Source: Candidatus Hebobacterum abditum
GTDB lineage: Bacteria; Armatimonadota; Hebobacteria; Hebobacterales; Hebobacteraceae
DNA length: 64,000 nucleotides
NCBI GenBank assembly: GCA_029821875.1
Contig: JALGXW010000031.1
Span: 1-64,000, forward strand
Reading direction: 5' to 3'
Under the pieces are notes generated by a model. It did no database searches and was not told the origin of the DNA. It was given only the letters and a program-made list of their open reading frames with translations. Position numbers and translations under genes: made by a program. Shown here piece by piece: positions 17,984-27,432 of the stretch; the stretch's first letter is position 1, and every line of letters starts with the position of its first letter.

Positions 17984-19548
17984 AGCACCCGACATCTCCC
18001 GATCTCCCGCCCCTTGGGTGTCAGCATGTGCACCGAGCAGGCCAAGCATGGATCGAACGAGCGCACGATCCGAACGACCTCGAAGGGATTCTCAGGATCC
18101 CTGATCTTCGTGCCGATGATAGCCTGCTCCATGGGTCCCGGGTTGCCTTCATCGTCCTTTGGCGAGGCGTTCCACGTCGTCGGGACGACGAGCTGGTACC
18201 TCGTCAGCTTGTGGTCCTGTATCTCGCACCAGTGACCCAGCGATCCCCGCGGGGCCTCCGTCAGGCCCCTGCCGGTGCCGCTTTCCGGCACCCCTCGCCA
18301 CTCGCACACTGGCTCGCCAGGTTTCAGCGCCATTGCCCAGCCGAGCATGGCGTCGGCGAGCCGACGCGCCTCCAGCGCCCGCGCCGCGTGACGGCCGAGC
18401 ACGGAGAACAGCGCCTCCGGTCCCGCCTCGAGTCGCCCGAGCACCGCCTCTACGTCTCTCTTGACGGCCTCGTCCCCGGCCGCATAGGCGACCAGCGCCC
18501 GGGCCAGGGGCCCGACCTCGTGGGGTTGACCCGCGTAGCGCGGAGCCTTGAGCCACGAGTACCCGGACTCCTTGTCGGGCGCTGGCACGGTGTCGGCCTC
18601 GGCCGGCTTGCGGCCGCTGGTGGCGTCGTCATACCAGGAGTTGCGGACGTACTCGGCGACCTGCTCCGCATCGGCGGCCTCGAGCGTCAGGTCGGCGCCG
18701 ACCCGGCCGGCGGGGAAGAACCGCTCTCGCTTGAGCAGGTTCGTCTCCTTTGTTTCGAGGTCGAGGCCGCCCCAGGACAGGTAGCGCTTCGGGCCCGCGC
18801 CAATCCCAAAGTAGTCGGGATAGGCCGCCGCGACAGCCAGAACGTCGGCGATATACACGTCATCGATGAAACGCCTGAGCCATTCGAGCTTCGACAGAAA
18901 GGCGGCGATCTTGTCCGCCGTCGGCGTCTCCGTACATCCACCCACCACGATGCCCACCTGGTGGGGCATCTTGCCGCCGAAGATGGCGCACATCTCGTGT
19001 GCGATGCGCCGCGCCTCCAGCGCCCGCACGTAGTGGGCGGCCCCCTGCTGATTCGCTTCCTTGGGGAGCCGGTAGTCACCCTCGTAGCGCGGCATGAACG
19101 GCGCCAACTCTCCCCTGCCTATGAACCCGCGGAGGCTCTTCAGCCCATCGTCGGCGCCCTCGTAGTCGGCGGCCGCGCTCACATCCACGAAGTCGAGCGC
19201 GGCCAGGTGGTAGAAGTGCAGGATGTGAGACTGGATGAAGTTGGACCCGAAGATCAGGTTGCGCATGAGGCGCCCGTTGTCCGGTATCTGGCCGTCCACA
19301 CCGAAGGCCGAGTCGAGGCAGAGCGCGGAGGCCATTGCGTGGGCGATGGGGCACACGCCGCACACCCGCTGCGACAGCAGAGCCGCATCCCTCGGGTCGC
19401 GGCCGAGAAGCATCATCTCGAAGCCCCGGAACATCTGTCCCGAGCACTTCGCCTCCTTGACGTCCCCAGCGTCGACGACGACCTCTACCTTGAGATGGCC
19501 TTCGATTCGAGTGATCGGATCTATGCGTATGGTCTGTGTGTCGGCCAT
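17980..19548 (-). CDS. NiFe-hydrogenase large subunit
   Basis: 522 aa. Both Ni-binding motifs are intact: RVCGVCPIAH (Cys63, Cys66, His70) and DPCLACSVH (Cys501, Cys504). They are followed by a 15-residue C-terminal peptide, MLTPKGREIGRCRVL, that the downstream protease should remove after His507. The start RIDPITRIEGHLKVEV is typical of group 1/2 large subunits. The gene is 3 bp after the small subunit. No cytochrome b, Hdr or diaphorase gene is nearby, so the electron acceptor is unknown; MetVF is the natural candidate from context. Confidence 0.95.
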   Translation of the reverse strand: MADTQTIRIDPITRIEGHLKVEVVVDAGDVKEAKCSGQMFRGFEMMLLGRDPRDAALLSQRVCGVCPIAHAMASALCLDSAFGVDGQIPDNGRLMRNLIFGSNFIQSHILHFYHLAALDFVDVSAAADYEGADDGLKSLRGFIGRGELAPFMPRYEGDYRLPKEANQQGAAHYVRALEARRIAHEMCAIFGGKMPHQVGIVVGGCTETPTADKIAAFLSKLEWLRRFIDDVYIADVLAVAAAYPDYFGIGAGPKRYLSWGGLDLETKETNLLKRERFFPAGRVGADLTLEAADAEQVAEYVRNSWYDDATSGRKPAEADTVPAPDKESGYSWLKAPRYAGQPHEVGPLARALVAYAAGDEAVKRDVEAVLGRLEAGPEALFSVLGRHAARALEARRLADAMLGWAMALKPGEPVCEWRGVPESGTGRGLTEAPRGSLGHWCEIQDHKLTRYQLVVPTTWNASPKDDEGNPGPMEQAIIGTKIRDPENPFEVVRIVRSFDPCLACSVHMLTPKGREIGRCRVL

Positions 19549-19551
19549 CGA

Positions 19552-20484
19552 CTACTCATCCTCCGCAGGCTGGGGCCGCATAACCACGGCGAGTCTCCCC
19601 GACCCCGTGTCCAGTGCCACCCGCGGCAGCTCCGGCAGTCCGATCTTCCGGTAGATCGGGCTGGCGACATCGGGGAAGAAGGGCTCGACGCACCCGTGGC
19701 AGGGAGAGCCGGCCTTCACGCACCAGTTGAGGCCCCCGTTGAACTCTCTCTCCGGACAGTCGGCATGTGTCCAGGGTCCCTTGCATCCCAACTCGTAGAG
19801 GCAGCCGGGCTCGCCGACGGACTTGGCAAACCTGTTGGCCTCGAAGTCACCCCGCCGCTGGCAGAGATCATGCAGCAGGTGCCCGAAGAAGCGCTTCGGC
19901 CGGCCGGCCGAGTCCACCTCATCCGCCGTCGGCAATCCGAACAGGAGCACGTGCCCCACGGTGCCGGTGAACCAATCGGGATGGGGCGGGCAGCCAGCGA
20001 CGTTCACTATCGGCTTCTCGATCCCCGCCTCTGCCAGCGCATCGGTCACGCTCACGCAGCCGGTCGGATTGGGGGAGGCGGCATGCATGCCGCCATAGGC
20101 CGCGCACGTTCCCATCGCAACGACAGCCGCCGCCTTCTCCGCCAGCTCCAGCGCCCGCTCGTGCATGGTCGACTCGCCGCCCCTTCCGGCCGCGCGGCCG
20201 AACAGGCCGCCGGCGGCAGTCGGGAGCGCCCCGTCGATCACGAGCAGGTAGCCTTCTCCAGCCTCCTCGGTGGCGCCGAGTATGTCCACGGCCACCGTGC
20301 CGGAGCCGGCCATGATCGTCGGCTGGAACTTCAGGCTCACATGATGCCCGGGGGCGATCTGGTCGACGATCAGATCGCGGACGGTGGGCGCGACGCCGTT
20401 GAGCGCCGCCACCACGCACCCGGAGCAGGCCGAGGCCTGGAACCACACCGCCGCATGCTCTTCGACGGGTTCGGAATTCGCCAT
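19552..20484 (-). CDS. NiFe-hydrogenase small subunit without Tat signal
   Basis: 310 aa with GGGAG 7 nt before ATG. The proximal-cluster motif ACSGC (Cys20, Cys23) lies close to the N-terminus and the first 15 residues are acidic (MANSEPVEEHAA), so the twin-arginine signal of periplasmic uptake enzymes is missing and the enzyme should be cytosolic. GTCAAYGG and NVAGCPPHPDW are conserved. The C-terminal medial/distal cluster region (CLYELGCKGPWTHADC, WCVKAGSPCHGC, EPFFPD) is of the group 1/2 type, not the short F420/NAD group 3 type. Confidence 0.93.
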   Translation of the reverse strand: MANSEPVEEHAAVWFQASACSGCVVAALNGVAPTVRDLIVDQIAPGHHVSLKFQPTIMAGSGTVAVDILGATEEAGEGYLLVIDGALPTAAGGLFGRAAGRGGESTMHERALELAEKAAAVVAMGTCAAYGGMHAASPNPTGCVSVTDALAEAGIEKPIVNVAGCPPHPDWFTGTVGHVLLFGLPTADEVDSAGRPKRFFGHLLHDLCQRRGDFEANRFAKSVGEPGCLYELGCKGPWTHADCPEREFNGGLNWCVKAGSPCHGCVEPFFPDVASPIYRKIGLPELPRVALDTGSGRLAVVMRPQPAEDE

Positions 20485-20517
20485 TACTTCACTCCCACAG
20501 AATCACCGAAGGAACGA

Positions 20518-21441
20518 CTAACCCTCGGTCTGCCACTTCGCTGCTTCGAGGGTGTTGCGCAAGAGAATCGCCGTCGTCACCACCCCGACCCCGCCTGGAA
20601 CCGGCGTGATCGCCGCCGCCTTCTCCTTGGCGGCTTCGAAGTCCACATCGCCGTAGGTCTTCGTCTTGCCGGTCTCCTCGTCTTTCACGCGGATCGTCGC
20701 CACGTCGATCACGATCGCGCCCGGCTTCACCATGTCCCCCGATACAAGGCCCGGCTTCACTCCGACCGCAGTGACGAGGATATCGGCCCGACTCGTGTGC
20801 GCGGCCAGATCGCCGCGCTCGCTGGTGCCGATGTGGCAGACGGTCACAGTTGCCCCGGCGAGCTTGTCGGTCTTGCCGTCGCTGTCGGCGGTGATGTACT
20901 TGTCGACGAGGAGGAGGGCGACGGGCTTGCCGACGATCTCGCTGCTGCCCACCACCACTGCTTCCTTGCCGTAGGCGTCGACGCCCGAGGCGCGAAGCAG
21001 CTCGATGACACTCATCGCCGTGCAGGGCGCCAGCCGCGGCTGTCCCAATACGACTCGGCCGAGATTGGCAGGGCTCACCCCGTCAACGTCTTTGCGCGGG
21101 TCGATGAGCGCCTGCGCTGTGGCGCCATCCAGCCCCTTGGGCAACGGCATGAGCAGCAGGATGCCGTGCACAGAGGCGTCGGCATTGAGCTTGGCGATGG
21201 CCGCCTCGAGGTCAGACTGGCCGATGTCGGCTGGATGCTGCTGCAGCTCGTAGGCGATGCCGACCTGCCCGCACGCCTTCTCCTGGGCGCCGGCGTAGAA
21301 CTTCGCCCCCGGATTGTCGCCTGCCAACACGGCCACCAGCTTCGGCGTCACTCCCTTGGCCTGAAGGCTCTCGACCTCGGCCTTCACGCCGGCTCGCATC
21401 TCCTCCGAGATTGGCTTCCCTTCGAGCAGTTTCGCGCTCAC
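20518..21441 (-). CDS. folD: Bifunctional methylene-THF dehydrogenase/methenyl-THF cyclohydrolase
   Basis: 307 aa from GTG 21441, which overlaps the fchA stop (GTGA) and has GGAGG 4 nt upstream. FolD motifs are KFYAGAQEKACGQVGI (substrate Tyr/Lys region), ILLLMPLPKGLD, KDVDGVSPANLG, PCTAMSVIELL, VVVGSSEIVGKPVALLL (nucleotide-binding) and the C-terminal PGGVGVVTTAILLRNTLEAA. It catalyses the NAD(P)-linked step between methenyl- and methylene-THF. fchA next door makes the cyclohydrolase activity partly redundant, as in many acetogens. Confidence 0.95.
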   Translation of the reverse strand: MSAKLLEGKPISEEMRAGVKAEVESLQAKGVTPKLVAVLAGDNPGAKFYAGAQEKACGQVGIAYELQQHPADIGQSDLEAAIAKLNADASVHGILLLMPLPKGLDGATAQALIDPRKDVDGVSPANLGRVVLGQPRLAPCTAMSVIELLRASGVDAYGKEAVVVGSSEIVGKPVALLLVDKYITADSDGKTDKLAGATVTVCHIGTSERGDLAAHTSRADILVTAVGVKPGLVSGDMVKPGAIVIDVATIRVKDEETGKTKTYGDVDFEAAKEKAAAITPVPGGVGVVTTAILLRNTLEAAKWQTEG

Positions 21442-22079
21442 TTTGCCTCCCCTCGCATGATGGCTTGGACCTTCTCCCAAACCTCCTGGCCGAGCCTGCC
21501 ACCCTCTTCGAGCAGCGGCGCCATCTCCTTGCGGCATTCCTCGACGTATGACTCGTCCCTGATATAGGCGAGATTGATCTCCACGTTGAGGGCCGCGCAC
21601 TCCATCGCCGCCACGGCGAACTTCGCCGCCACACCGACGTCGGTGATGAGATTCGGATTCCCCTTCCCGACCAGTTCAGCAGCTATCTCGATGACCCCGT
21701 GGGCCGCCTTCACCGCCTCCCGCGGCACCTCGGCGGCGGCCTTCAGCGCCTTCTGCATCGCCTCCCGCCGGGCGGCCTTCTCCTCGTCGGTTTCGCGCGG
21801 CATCTTCTGGGCCGCGGCCACCTGGCCGTAGGCCTCGGTGTCCGCCTGGGTGAGCCGCTCCAGCGCAGCGCGCAGCTCCTCCGACCGGGACAGCAGGCGT
21901 TGCACCTCCTCCTCGACGGCCGCGAACTTCTCTTTGCCCACAGTGAAGTTCGCCACCATGCTGTTGAGCGCCGCGCCGAGCGCGCCGACCAGCGCGGCCG
22001 CGCTGCCGCCTCCGGGAGCGGGCCGCCCGGAGGCCAGGGCGTCGGTATATCCTTTCAGCGGATTGTCGAGGTAGCTCAT
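21438..22079 (-). CDS. fchA: Methenyltetrahydrofolate cyclohydrolase
   Basis: 213 aa, mostly helical, with the FTCD-C/FchA signature: PAPGGGSAAALVGALGAALNSMVANFT near residues 20-46, then AMQKALKAAAEVP, a central GNPNLITDVGVAAKFAVAAMECAALNVEINL and a C-terminal DESYVEECR. FchA hydrolyses methenyl-THF from formyl-THF in the methyl branch. It begins 1 bp after the fhs stop and overlaps folD, so the three folate genes form a tightly coupled block. Confidence 0.95.
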   Translation of the reverse strand: MSYLDNPLKGYTDALASGRPAPGGGSAAALVGALGAALNSMVANFTVGKEKFAAVEEEVQRLLSRSEELRAALERLTQADTEAYGQVAAAQKMPRETDEEKAARREAMQKALKAAAEVPREAVKAAHGVIEIAAELVGKGNPNLITDVGVAAKFAVAAMECAALNVEINLAYIRDESYVEECRKEMAPLLEEGGRLGQEVWEKVQAIMRGEAK

Positions 22080-22080
22080 C

Positions 22081-23775
22081 TCAGAACAACCCTACGATCT
22101 TCCCGTCCTCGTCGATGTCAACGTTCAGCGCGGCCGGCTTGCTCGGCAGACCGGGCATCGTCGAGAACGTCCCGAGCAGCGGGAAGAGAAACCCCGCGCC
22201 CGCGCTCGGCCGAATGTCGCGCACGGGAACGCGGAAGCCGGTGGGCCGGCCCTTGAGGGTGCCGTCGTGTGAGAGCGAGAGGTGCGTCTTCGCCATGCAG
22301 ATCGGGAGCTTGTCGAGGCCCCACTTGGTGAAGGCCTCTATCTTCCGCTCGGCGGCCCGGGCGTAGTCCACGCCATCCGCGCCGTACACTTTCGTGGCGA
22401 TGGCCTCGATCTTCTCCTTGATAGATGCATCATCGGGATACAGCAGATTGAAGTCCGACGGCTTCTCGGCGGCCGCGACGACGGCCTCCGCGAGCTCGCG
22501 GCCGCCCTCTCCTCCCTTCGCCCAGACATCGGAGAGGTAGGCGCCCTCGGCGCCGGCCGCCACGGCCTGCTCCTGGATGAGCTTGACCTCGGCGTCGGTG
22601 TCCTGCGTGAAGCGGTTGACGGCAACCACGACCGGAACGCCGAAGAGCTTCGCGTTTTCGATATGCTTGGCGAGGTTGGCGCTGCCTTTCTCGAGCGCGG
22701 GCAGGTTTTCCTCAATGATCTCCGGCGGCAGCGGCCTGCCGGGGCGTATGTTGCCCACCCCGCCATGCATCTTCAGCGCTCTGACCGTCGCGACGATCAC
22801 GACACAGTCAGGCTGGAGGCCGCTGATGCGGCACTTGATGTTGAAGAACTTCTCCATCCCGCAGTCGGCGCCGAAGCCAGACTCCGTCACGACGTAGTCC
22901 GCAAGCTTCAGCGCGATCTGGTCGGCGATGATGGAAGAGTTGCCGTGGGCGATGTTGGCGAAGGGCCCCGCGTGCACGAAGACCGGCGTGTTCTCCAGTG
23001 TCTGCATCAGGTTCGGCATGAGCGCGTCCTTCATGAGAACGCACATCGCGCCCGCAGCATCCAGGTCTTCGGCAGTCACCGGTTCGCCGTCCCGCGTCTG
23101 GCCGAAGATGATCCGGCCCAGCCTCTGGCGGAGGTCTTGCAGACTCGTGGCGAGCGCCAGGATGGCCATCACCTCGCTGGCGACCGAGATGTCGAAGCCG
23201 GTTTCCCGCACGCTGCGGTTCTCCCCGCCGAGCCCGGAGACGATATTGTAGACGCCCCACTTGTCGTTCAAGTCAATGACACGACGCCACGAGATCGTGC
23301 GGGGATCTATGCCGAGCTGGTTTCCGTGCTTGATGTGGGCGTCGATCATCGCCGCCAGCAAGTTGTTCGTGATGCTCACGGCGTGGACGTCGCCGGTGAG
23401 ATGGAGGTTGAAGTCCTCCATCGGCACGACCTGGGAATGGCCGCCGCCGGCCGCGCCGCCCTTGATCCCGAAGACGGGCCCAAGGCTGGGCTGGCGGATG
23501 CAGGTCATGACCTTCTTGCCGATCACCCCGAGCGCCTGAGAGAGCCCGATGGTCGTGACCGTCTTCCCCTCGCCCAGGGGCGTCGGCGTGATAGCCGTGA
23601 CGTCGATGTACCTTCCGTTCGGGCGGTCCTTGAGCCGCTCCAAGATGTCGAGGTGGACTTTCGCCTTCCACTTCCCATAGAGGTCGAGGTCGTCCTCGCC
23701 GATGTCGGCCCCCTCGGCTATCTCCAGAATCGGCTTCATCTTCGCAGCTTGTGCGATCTCAAGGTCGCTCTTCAT
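22081..23775 (-). CDS. fhs: Formate-tetrahydrofolate ligase
   Basis: 564 aa, the usual Fhs length. The ATP-binding loop TPTPLGEGKTVTTIGLSQAL is at residues about 62-81. Other family signs are RQPSLGPVFGIKGGAAGGGHSQV, MEDFNLHLTGD, TPVFVHAGPFANIAHGNSS and the C-terminal GFRVPVRDI and PSAGAGFLFPLLG. It attaches formate to THF with ATP and starts the methyl branch. No formate dehydrogenase lies in the window, so formate must come from a gene elsewhere or from outside. GGAGGGG lies just before the start. Confidence 0.97.
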   Translation of the reverse strand: MKSDLEIAQAAKMKPILEIAEGADIGEDDLDLYGKWKAKVHLDILERLKDRPNGRYIDVTAITPTPLGEGKTVTTIGLSQALGVIGKKVMTCIRQPSLGPVFGIKGGAAGGGHSQVVPMEDFNLHLTGDVHAVSITNNLLAAMIDAHIKHGNQLGIDPRTISWRRVIDLNDKWGVYNIVSGLGGENRSVRETGFDISVASEVMAILALATSLQDLRQRLGRIIFGQTRDGEPVTAEDLDAAGAMCVLMKDALMPNLMQTLENTPVFVHAGPFANIAHGNSSIIADQIALKLADYVVTESGFGADCGMEKFFNIKCRISGLQPDCVVIVATVRALKMHGGVGNIRPGRPLPPEIIEENLPALEKGSANLAKHIENAKLFGVPVVVAVNRFTQDTDAEVKLIQEQAVAAGAEGAYLSDVWAKGGEGGRELAEAVVAAAEKPSDFNLLYPDDASIKEKIEAIATKVYGADGVDYARAAERKIEAFTKWGLDKLPICMAKTHLSLSHDGTLKGRPTGFRVPVRDIRPSAGAGFLFPLLGTFSTMPGLPSKPAALNVDIDEDGKIVGLF

Positions 23776-23830
23776 TCATGCCCCTCCTCGGGTGGGTAGC
23801 ACGGCCAGACTGGAAGGAGAACGGCGCCCC

Positions 23831-25768
23831 TCAGCTGGCGGGCGCCGCCGCTTCCTCGGCCTCATACATCATCGGGCGAAGCTTGAGCGCCGCCCGCTTC
23901 TCGTTCATATGCTCGATCATCATTCTTGCGGCGGCGACGGGATCTGCCTCGAAGGCCCAGGTGGCCCCGAAGTCCTCCTCCATCCCCTTGGTGAGGTAGT
24001 CGTGGACGGCCGGGGAGCCCTCCACCGGCAGCGAGTTGCCGAACACGGTGAAGATGCCGGAGCCGACGACGTACATGCCGATGGCCACCGCCTTCTCGGA
24101 CATCCACTCGGGGGCCGCGCCCGCGACGGGGAGATCGCTGAGATCCTCGCCGAGGCCACCCTCTTTGATCATCTCACAGCAGGCGACGAGGATGCGGCTG
24201 TTGTCTACGCAGGCTCCTACGTGGAGCACCGGCGGGATGCCCACCGCCTCGCAGATCTCCTGGAGGCCGCGTCCCGCGTACTTGGCGGCGGCCTCGGGGG
24301 CGAGGAGACCCTCCTTGGCGCAGGCAATGGCCGCGCAGCCGGTCTGCACCACGAGCACGTCGTTGCGGATCAGCTCCTTGACCATGTCGACGTGGCCCTG
24401 CTCGACGGGCTGGAAGTTCGGGTTGCAGCAGCCGACCACCCCGGCGACGCCGCGCAGCCGTCCCTCAATGATGCCGTTGTTGAGGGGGCGGTAGGAGGGG
24501 CGGAAGCTGCCGCCCAGCATCCGGAATACGTACTCGGTGGTGAACCCGGCGACCAGGTCCATCGGGTGCTGCGGGATGCTGACGGTCTCTGGGTCCCGGT
24601 CCGGGAACTTCTCGATGGCAACGCGAATGATCTCGCGCGCCACGTCCAGCGCGCGCTCTTCGTCGAACTCAATGTGCCGGACGCCCGGCATGCGCGCCTT
24701 TGGCGAAGTTGTGACCAGCTCGGTGTGAAAGCACTTCGCCACCTCGGGCAGCGAGGGCATGAGGCACTGGACGTCCACCACCATCGCCTCCACCGCGCCG
24801 GTGGCGATGGCGAGCTCCTGCTCCAGGAACTGGCCGGCGGAGGGAATGCCCTGTCGCATGAGGACCTCGTTGGCCGTGCAGCAGACGCCGCTGAGCTGAA
24901 TGCCCTTCGCGCCCTTCTCCTCGGCGAGCTTGATGAGCTCCGGATCGCGGGAGGCCTCCACGATCATGTCCGAGAGAATGGGCTCGTGGCCGTGGACCAG
25001 GACGTTCACTTTGTCGTTGCTGATGACGCCGAGGTTGACCTTGCCGCGGACGGGCAGGGGGGAGCCGAGCATGATGTCCTGGAGGTCGGTGCCGATCATG
25101 GAGCCGCCCCAGCCGTCGGCGAGCGCGGTGCGGACGCCGTGACGTATGATGTTCTTGTAGTCGGTGTCGACGCCCATTGTGGTGCGGTGCATGCACTCGA
25201 CGACTTCGCGGTCTATGCCGCGGGGGGTCACGCCCTGCTTCTGCCAGACCTCTTGCCGCGTCTCGGGGGCGCGCTTGAGAAGGCGCAACTGCCCCTCTTG
25301 CTGGCCGAACTCCGAGAGTGCGGCGGCGGCGAGTTCACGGGCGATCTCTTGGGAGGGCTTGCCGTCGGTCTCCAGCCCATACTCCGCGGCGACGCGGCGC
25401 AGCTTCACCTCATCTTTGACGGAGTAGTCCTTGGCCTTGCCCTCCCCCATCAGCAGCAGCGTGTGGGCGACGCTGCGGCCGTGGTCGGAGTGGGCGGCGG
25501 TGCCGGCGGCAACCATCCTGCTTACGTTTCGTGCGACGACAGTGTCGGCGGTGGCGCCGCAGACTCCAATCCTCTCGCCCCTCGCCGAGGTGCCGACCCG
25601 GCAGGGGCCCATGCTGCAGATTCGGCAGCAGATTCCTTCTCTGCCAAAGCGGCAGGAAGGCTGCTGAGACTCGAAGCGATCCAGCGCCGTCAGCACACCC
25701 CGCTCCTCGGCCGTCTGTAGGGCCGCCTGGCTGGCCGGATCTCTCATCCGCTTTCCGTTGTCACCCAT
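23831..25768 (-). CDS. cooS: Anaerobic (nickel) carbon monoxide dehydrogenase catalytic subunit
   Basis: 645 aa with AAGGAG 9 nt before ATG. The enzyme interconverts CO2 and CO for AcsB. The D/B-cluster cysteines 39, 47, 48, 51, 56 and 70 fall at the same residue numbers as in Carboxydothermus CODH-II. The C-cluster ligands are present: His261 (VHGHEP), Cys297, Cys335, Cys448, Cys478 and Cys520 (GACVDNSR). The gene heads the Wood-Ljungdahl block after cooT. No cooC nickel ATPase gene is seen; CooT may take part in nickel delivery. Confidence 0.97.
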   Translation of the reverse strand: MGDNGKRMRDPASQAALQTAEERGVLTALDRFESQQPSCRFGREGICCRICSMGPCRVGTSARGERIGVCGATADTVVARNVSRMVAAGTAAHSDHGRSVAHTLLLMGEGKAKDYSVKDEVKLRRVAAEYGLETDGKPSQEIARELAAAALSEFGQQEGQLRLLKRAPETRQEVWQKQGVTPRGIDREVVECMHRTTMGVDTDYKNIIRHGVRTALADGWGGSMIGTDLQDIMLGSPLPVRGKVNLGVISNDKVNVLVHGHEPILSDMIVEASRDPELIKLAEEKGAKGIQLSGVCCTANEVLMRQGIPSAGQFLEQELAIATGAVEAMVVDVQCLMPSLPEVAKCFHTELVTTSPKARMPGVRHIEFDEERALDVAREIIRVAIEKFPDRDPETVSIPQHPMDLVAGFTTEYVFRMLGGSFRPSYRPLNNGIIEGRLRGVAGVVGCCNPNFQPVEQGHVDMVKELIRNDVLVVQTGCAAIACAKEGLLAPEAAAKYAGRGLQEICEAVGIPPVLHVGACVDNSRILVACCEMIKEGGLGEDLSDLPVAGAAPEWMSEKAVAIGMYVVGSGIFTVFGNSLPVEGSPAVHDYLTKGMEEDFGATWAFEADPVAAARMMIEHMNEKRAALKLRPMMYEAEEAAAPAS

Positions 25769-25954
25769 CTTCAGTCACTCCTTGAGAACAGCGCCCTTCC
25801 CCAGCACACGTTGGTCGAGCGCCTTCGGCGCCCGGCCCACACACGCAAATTGAGCGCACCTGGCCCCCAGGCACGCCCACGCCTCATCACTCTTCCCCTT
25901 CGACCGCGGCCATCCTCTAGCAGACGTGCGGCCGACCCCATCAAGCAGACAGCT

Positions 25955-26146
25955 TCAGGAAGCAGGCTCCACGATGACGCGGTGCTTCAGCAGGTCAATC
26001 TCTTTGATGCGCCCGCGCACGTGAGCCTGTTGGCCAAAAAGGTTGACGAGCAGGTAGCCGTCCCCCTCCGGCCTGATGGAGATGACATCCTCCAGTACCA
26101 GCTCTTCGCCTTCATCCGTGGCCAGATAGACCTTAGACTCGCACAT
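25955..26146 (-). CDS. cooT: CooT-family small nickel-binding protein
   Basis: 63 aa starting at ATG 26146. The N-terminus MCESKVYL with Cys2 is the signature of CooT, a small dimeric beta protein that binds nickel through its N-terminal Cys and supports CODH maturation. LVLEDVISIRPEGDGYLLVNLFG and the C-terminal VRGRIKEIDLLKHRVIVE also match the family. A longer open frame upstream to 26389 is low-complexity and lacks family features. The gene sits between hypE (281 bp upstream) and cooS (186 bp downstream), the right place for a CODH nickel helper. Neither gap shows a convincing promoter. Confidence 0.88.
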   Translation of the reverse strand: MCESKVYLATDEGEELVLEDVISIRPEGDGYLLVNLFGQQAHVRGRIKEIDLLKHRVIVEPAS

Positions 26147-26427
26147 CGCTTTCGCGACCCACGGGGCCGGCCACGGTGAACTCATCTGTAGTGACAGACT
26201 GCCGCGCCGACTCCGACAGAGAACTCCTGAGCGGGTGCGTCCTGCCGCCGGTCGAGCCCCACGCGCTCCCGCGCCGGGGGGCACAGAGAACTGCGGCTGC
26301 ACGGATCGGGATTCCCCGGATCCGCCCGCCCATCCTACCAGCGAACACTTCTTCGGAGCACTTCTTTCTGGCCCGCTATTTCCCTTCACGATACGACGGC
26401 CCGGGCCGCCGCAGACGCGCCCTGCAC

Positions 26428-27432
26428 TCAGCAGATGCGCGGCAGCTGGTCGCCTACGTGACGGTCGAGAATACGATGGGTACCCAGGGCCGTCTTCAGC
26501 AGAACCTGCCCCGTCGACTCCTCCAACACGCCGCCCACGGCGGCCGCTTCGGCTCCATATCCATGTGACCGCAGTGCTCGCAGCGCGCTCTCGGCCTCCG
26601 ATTCAGAGACTGCCACTATCATCTTACCCTCGTTCGCCGAGTACAATGGGTCCAGCCCTAACAACTCACAGGCCGCCGCGACCGACTCCCGCACCGGTAC
26701 GAGAGACTCGTCGATCTCAATCGTCACGCCCGACTGCCGGGCGATCTCGTTGAGAGCCGTCGCCAGGCCGCCCCGCGTCGGGTCGCGCAGCACGTGCACG
26801 TCGGGCGCTGCCGTCAGCAGGGCTTGAACCAGTCCGGCCAGCGGCGCACAGTCGCTCACTATCTCTGAATCGAATTCGAGCCCCTCGCGGCGGGAGAGAA
26901 CCGCCAGGCCGTGATCCCCGACCGGCCCGCTGATGAGCAGCACGTCGCCCGGCCGCGCGCCGGCGCCGCTGACATTGACCCCATCCGGCACCGCGCCCAC
27001 CCCTGACGTCGAGATGTAGACGCGGTCCGCGCGGCCGCGGGGCACGACTTTCGTGTCTCCACAGATCACCTTGACCTCGGCCTCCTCGGCGGCCTCCGCC
27101 ATGGAGCCGACGACGCGTTCGAGGTCAGAGATGAGGAGGCCCTCTTCGAGGATGAAGCTGGCGCTGAGGGCCAGCGGCCCAGCCCCGGCCGCGGCGAGGT
27201 CGTTGATGGTCCCGCACACTGCCAGCTTGCCGATGTCGCCGCCGGGGAAGAAGATCGGATCCACCACGAAGGCGTCGGTGGTGAAGACGAATCGGCCGCC
27301 TCCTTCCAGCCGAGCCGCGTCGTCGCCGGGGGGCTCACCCGTGCCCAGCCGAGACATGAACACGCTCTCGATCAGCTCGGCCATGAGCTGCCCCCCGTCC
27401 CCGTGCGCGAGCAGCACCCGGTCGTCGCTCAC
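26428..27432 (-). CDS. hypE: Hydrogenase maturation protein HypE (thiocarbamate dehydratase)
   Basis: 334 aa from GTG 27432, overlapping the hypD stop (GTGA). HypE is the AIR-synthase-fold enzyme that converts the carbamoyl group delivered by HypF on its C-terminal Cys to cyanide for the NiFe site. The C-terminus LPRIC with terminal Cys334 is intact. LLAHGDGGQLMAELI, DDAARLEG, RFVFTTDAFVVDPIFFPGGDIGKLAVCGTINDLA (in parts) and VLRDPTRGGLATALNE are conserved. Confidence 0.95.
   Translation of the reverse strand: MSDDRVLLAHGDGGQLMAELIESVFMSRLGTGEPPGDDAARLEGGGRFVFTTDAFVVDPIFFPGGDIGKLAVCGTINDLAAAGAGPLALSASFILEEGLLISDLERVVGSMAEAAEEAEVKVICGDTKVVPRGRADRVYISTSGVGAVPDGVNVSGAGARPGDVLLISGPVGDHGLAVLSRREGLEFDSEIVSDCAPLAGLVQALLTAAPDVHVLRDPTRGGLATALNEIARQSGVTIEIDESLVPVRESVAAACELLGLDPLYSANEGKMIVAVSESEAESALRALRSHGYGAEAAAVGGVLEESTGQVLLKTALGTHRILDRHVGDQLPRIC

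Noticed and set aside
18028-21567. Open frame of 1179 codons on the plus strand across the hydrogenase and folD genes
   Set aside because: It is antisense to five well-supported genes, has arginine/proline/alanine-rich composition typical of GC-rich shadow frames, and shows no recognisable domain.
22282-25720. Long plus-strand open frames opposite fhs and cooS
   Set aside because: Same reason: both are mirror frames of highly conserved minus-strand enzymes and have no start context or domain content.
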